Shown here: in pieces, positions 33,127 to 35,453 of the stretch
Position numbering within the stretch: position 1 is the stretch's first letter
How the letters are laid out: each line of letters opens with the position of its first letter
Assembly: GCA_964392085.1 (NCBI GenBank)
Contig: CAYMOV010000021.1
Location: 1-35,453 of the forward strand
Length of the DNA stretch: 35,453 bases
Direction: 5' to 3'
DNA from: CAYMOV01 sp964392085
GTDB taxonomy: Bacteria; Oederibacteriota; Muellerivitia; Muellerivitales; Muellerivitaceae
The notes under the pieces: model-generated
What the model was told of the DNA's origin: nothing
The model's database searches: none
What the model saw: the letters and a program-made list of their open reading frames with translations, nothing else
Position numbers and translations under genes: made by a program

Positions 33127-34296
33127 ATGAAAACACCCTGGATCATCGACAGCACCCTGCGGGACGGCGAGCAGGCGCCCGGGGTCTCCTTCACCGTGAC
33201 GGAGAAGGCGCGGATCGCCCGTCGCCTCGCGGACCTCGGGGTCCCCGAGTTGGAGGCCGGAACCCCCGCCATGGGGGGGGAGGAAACCGAGTCCTTGAGG
33301 CGATTGGCTGGGGCCGGACTCCCCTGCCGGGTCACGGGCTGGTGCCGGGCCCGGTCCGAGGACCTGGCGGCCGCTGAGGATTGCGGCCTCTCATCGGTCA
33401 ATGTTTCCTTCCCGGTCTCCGACATCCTTTTGGACGCCCTGGGCCTGGACCGGGAATGGGTCATGCGGTCGCTTCCCCTCCTCCTGGCCGAGGCCCGGGC
33501 CCGGTTCAAGTTCGTCGCCGTGGGGGCCCAGGACGCTTCCCGGGCCGATCCGGTCTTCCTGTCCAGGTTCGCGTCGGAAGTCAAACAGTCCGGGGTGGAC
33601 CGCCTGAGGTTGGCGGACACCGTGGGCATCCTCCCGCCCGAGGGCGTGAAACTCCTCGTGGACCGGGCCCGGGAAGCGGCCCCAGGTCTCCCGTTGGAGT
33701 TCCACGCGCACAATGACCTCGGCCTCGCCACCGCCAACAGCCTCGCCGCCCTGGCCGCCGGGGCGGAAGCCGTGAGCGTGACGGTGAACGGCCTCGGGGA
33801 GCGGTCCGGCAACGCCGCGCTGGAAGAGGTCGTGCTGGCCCTCCATAAGGCCTATGGGGCCGACACGGGGATCCGGTTGGCCGGGTTGTCCCCGCTCTGC
33901 CGGATGGTGGCGGAATTTTCGGGACGGCCGCTGCGCCCGGGCCAACCCATCGCGGGCCCCGCGTCCTTCCGCCACGAGTCGGGCATCCACGGGGCCGCCT
34001 GGCTGAGGAACCCCACCGCCTATGAGCCCTACGCACCCGAGGAAGTGGGCCACGAGGCCTCCCGACTGGTGGCGGGGACCCACACGGGCGCCCAAACCCT
34101 ATCCCACATCCTGAGGGAAGCCGGGGTCATGGCGGACGACGCTTTGGTGCTCCGGATGCTCCCCGAGGTAAAGACTCGTTCCCGTCGCCTGAAGCGGAAC
34201 CTCACCGCCGATGAGCTCGGGAGGCTCGCCACGGAAATATCGGAACAAGCCGATCCCCCCGCGGGGGTCGCCTGGCCGCTCCGGACGCCGGCCTGA
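33127..34296 (+). CDS. nifV: Homocitrate synthase
   Basis: The protein has 389 residues, ATG 33127 with GGAGG 6 bp upstream. It belongs to the DRE-TIM metallolyase family: the N-terminal STLRDGEQAPGVSF (9-22) binds the metal and 2-oxoglutarate, and FHAHNDLGLATANS (about 197-210) carries the HxH metal ligands. VTVNGLGERSGNAALEE (about 221-237) and HESGIHG follow. It condenses acetyl-CoA with 2-oxoglutarate to homocitrate, the organic ligand of FeMo-cofactor. The short length lacks the leucine-binding regulatory domain of isopropylmalate synthase, and the nif context favours NifV over a lysine-pathway enzyme. Confidence 0.94.
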   Translation: MKTPWIIDSTLRDGEQAPGVSFTVTEKARIARRLADLGVPELEAGTPAMGGEETESLRRLAGAGLPCRVTGWCRARSEDLAAAEDCGLSSVNVSFPVSDILLDALGLDREWVMRSLPLLLAEARARFKFVAVGAQDASRADPVFLSRFASEVKQSGVDRLRLADTVGILPPEGVKLLVDRAREAAPGLPLEFHAHNDLGLATANSLAALAAGAEAVSVTVNGLGERSGNAALEEVVLALHKAYGADTGIRLAGLSPLCRMVAEFSGRPLRPGQPIAGPASFRHESGIHGAAWLRNPTAYEPYAPEEVGHEASRLVAGTHTGAQTLSHILREAGVMADDALVLRMLPEVKTRSRRLKRNLTADELGRLATEISEQADPPAGVAWPLRTPA

Positions 34297-34318
34297 AAAA
34301 GAAATAAAGGAGCCGCCC

Positions 34319-35068
34319 ATGGAGAAACTACTCGGACCCCTATTCGGAACCGTCGCGTTCTTTTACGCCATGGCGGGCCACGGGGGAGCCTCGGGTTACC
34401 TGGCCCTGGGCTCCATGGCGGGGTTGGGGCCCACCGCCCTCAAGGGCCAGGCCTTGGCCCTGAACCTCCTGGTGGCGGGCTTCTCGGCATGGTCGTTCAC
34501 GAGGGCGGGGTTCCTGCGGCCCAAGATACTCCTGCCCCTCATCCTTTTCTCGGTCCCGGCGGCCTACTGGGGGGCCCGGCTCACGCTCCCTCCCTCCTGG
34601 GTGAAGATCCTCCTGGGGTTTTGCCTTTCGGTGGCGGCCCTCCGCTTAGCCCTCCATCCCTGGCTGGTCCGACGGGCGCAACATACGGCCGCCCGGCCGC
34701 CTTCTACGCCGAAATTGTCCGGCTTGGGGTTGGGCCTCGGTGTCCTTTCGGGGTTGACCGGGGTGGGCGGCGGGATCTACCTGAGTCCGGTGTTGATCCT
34801 GACGGGTTGGGCGGACCTCAAGGAAACCGCCGCGATCTCGGCTTGGTTCATCTGGCTCAACTCGGCCGCGGGCCTCTATGGCATGGCGAAAGGCTCAGGG
34901 ATACCAACCATACCCATGTCTTGGATCCTGATGGCGGGGTTGGGGGGATTCCTGGGGGCCCGGGTCGGGGCCTATCAAGTGGGCGCCCCGAGGCTTCGCC
35001 AGGTCCTGGCGGGGGTGCTGGTCCTGGCCGCGTTCAAGCTGGTCTGGGCCGGTTGGCAAGGCCTGTAG
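34319..35068 (+). CDS. TauE/SafE-family membrane permease
   Basis: The protein has 249 residues, ATG 34319 with AAAGGAG 6 bp upstream and only 22 bp after nifV. It has about seven to eight hydrophobic helices arranged in two halves, each beginning with a Gly-rich re-entrant motif: MAGHGGASGYLALGSMAGLG (about 18-37) and GVLSGLTGVGGGIYLSPVLIL (about 140-160), as in the TauE/SafE (DUF81) family of anion exporters. Members move sulfite, sulfoacetate or similar oxyanions. Here, between nifV and a molybdate-binding protein, a role with molybdate or sulfate homeostasis is suggested by position only. Confidence 0.85.
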   Translation: MEKLLGPLFGTVAFFYAMAGHGGASGYLALGSMAGLGPTALKGQALALNLLVAGFSAWSFTRAGFLRPKILLPLILFSVPAAYWGARLTLPPSWVKILLGFCLSVAALRLALHPWLVRRAQHTAARPPSTPKLSGLGLGLGVLSGLTGVGGGIYLSPVLILTGWADLKETAAISAWFIWLNSAAGLYGMAKGSGIPTIPMSWILMAGLGGFLGARVGAYQVGAPRLRQVLAGVLVLAAFKLVWAGWQGL

Positions 35069-35106
35069 TCCCGGAGATGGGGGATATTACCAGGGGAGGA
35101 ACCGGC

Positions 35107-35453
35107 ATGAACCGCCTGAGGGGAAAAATCGTCGGGGTGGAGGCCGCCAAGATCCAATCGATCGTGGAGGTCCAATGCGGGTACGGGATCTTCAGCGCAC
35201 TGGCCCTGGAGACCCCCGCGACCGCGGACTACTTGAAGGCCGGGACCGAGGTGGACCTCTATTTCAAGGAGATCCAGACCTCCCTGGGTCGTAACCTCAC
35301 GGGGCTCCTGAGCCTCCGGAACCGGGGCTCGGTCGTCGTCCGCTCCCTGAAGGCCAAGGGCGTCTTCACCGAGGTTTTGTTGGACGGCCCGGGAACCGCC
35401 GTGACAGCCGTCATTTCAACCCGGTCCGCCGAACGGTTGGGCCTCGCCCCCGG
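35107..35453 (+). CDS. Di-Mop (TOBE-type) molybdate-binding protein (partial at window edge)
   Basis: The protein starts at ATG 35107 with GGGGAGG 8 bp upstream and is open for about 115 residues to the right edge. Two consecutive Mop/TOBE modules are seen: 4-60 (RGKIVGVEAAKIQSIVEVQ to FKEIQTSL) and from about 69 (LSLRNRGSVVVRSL), where the family's S-x-R-N motif opens the second module. Such proteins bind molybdate or tungstate oxyanions, either for storage (molbindin) or as the sensing end of ModE. No DNA-binding domain precedes it here, so storage is more likely. It follows the permease by 38 bp and ends the visible nif transcript. Confidence 0.82.
   Translation, partial: MNRLRGKIVGVEAAKIQSIVEVQCGYGIFSALALETPATADYLKAGTEVDLYFKEIQTSLGRNLTGLLSLRNRGSVVVRSLKAKGVFTEVLLDGPGTAVTAVISTRSAERLGLAP

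Overview
The window looks like part of a high-GC Gram-negative bacterial chromosome, probably from a metagenome assembly. It carries an outer-membrane receptor with a TonB/ExbB/ExbD energising complex, a secretin, ThyX-type thymidylate synthesis and a complete molybdenum nitrogenase cluster. I cannot place the lineage. The nif gene order (H, I1, I2, D, K, E, N, B) and the long NifD are the anaerobe/archaeal-type arrangement also found in several bacterial phyla. Three runs of exactly 100 N are each flanked by the same 55 bp on both sides, which points to scaffolded contig ends from a k=55 assembly graph rather than real duplications. Two genes (thyX and the MoxR-like ATPase) read straight through once one copy and the Ns are removed.

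Left part (1-23 kb), layout. Reading left to right: a catalytically degenerate ArsC/LMW-phosphatase-like protein cut by the window edge; a HAD phosphatase; a secreted unknown; a tandem-module ThyX protein transcribed divergently from a MoxR-like ATPase plus VWA-domain pair; a 1-kb segment of different composition with a candidate structured RNA and an AT-rich orphan gene; and a TonB-dependent receptor. Next come a secreted unknown, tonB, exbD and exbB (one minus-strand block); a TPR protein; an IscA/ErpA-type Fe-S carrier; an IscS/NifS cysteine desulfurase; a small stand-alone secretin; a membrane protein; alanine dehydrogenase; and an exported beta-carbonic-anhydrase-like protein. Intergenic spaces here are filled with short elements in which one word recurs forward at one end and inverted at the other. 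At least four word families are visible, and one pair shows a hairpin conserved through compensatory base changes.

Right part (21-35.5 kb) is a nitrogen-fixation island, all on the plus strand. A NifA-like sigma-54 activator (GAF, AAA+, Fis-type HTH) is followed by an overlapping GNAT acetyltransferase. A textbook sigma-54 promoter precedes nifH-nifI1-nifI2-nifD-nifK-nifE-nifN-nifB, then come a thioredoxin-fold [2Fe-2S] ferredoxin, nifV, a TauE/SafE-family permease and a di-Mop/TOBE molybdate-binding protein cut by the right edge. NifHDK form the enzyme. NifB makes the Fe-S core, NifEN mature it, NifV supplies homocitrate, and the Mop protein and permease may handle molybdate or a sulfur oxyanion. 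NifI1/NifI2 should give post-translational switch-off. The desulfurase and IscA-like protein at 14.4-16.2 kb could supply clusters, since no nifU or nifS lies inside the nif block.

Points most worth a second look: the GAFTDA (not GAFTGA) loop of the NifA-like activator, the absence of a classical NifA upstream site together with a 19-bp near-palindrome about 200 bp upstream of the nifH promoter, the structured RNA candidate at 7.34-7.78 kb, and the covarying hairpin repeat.
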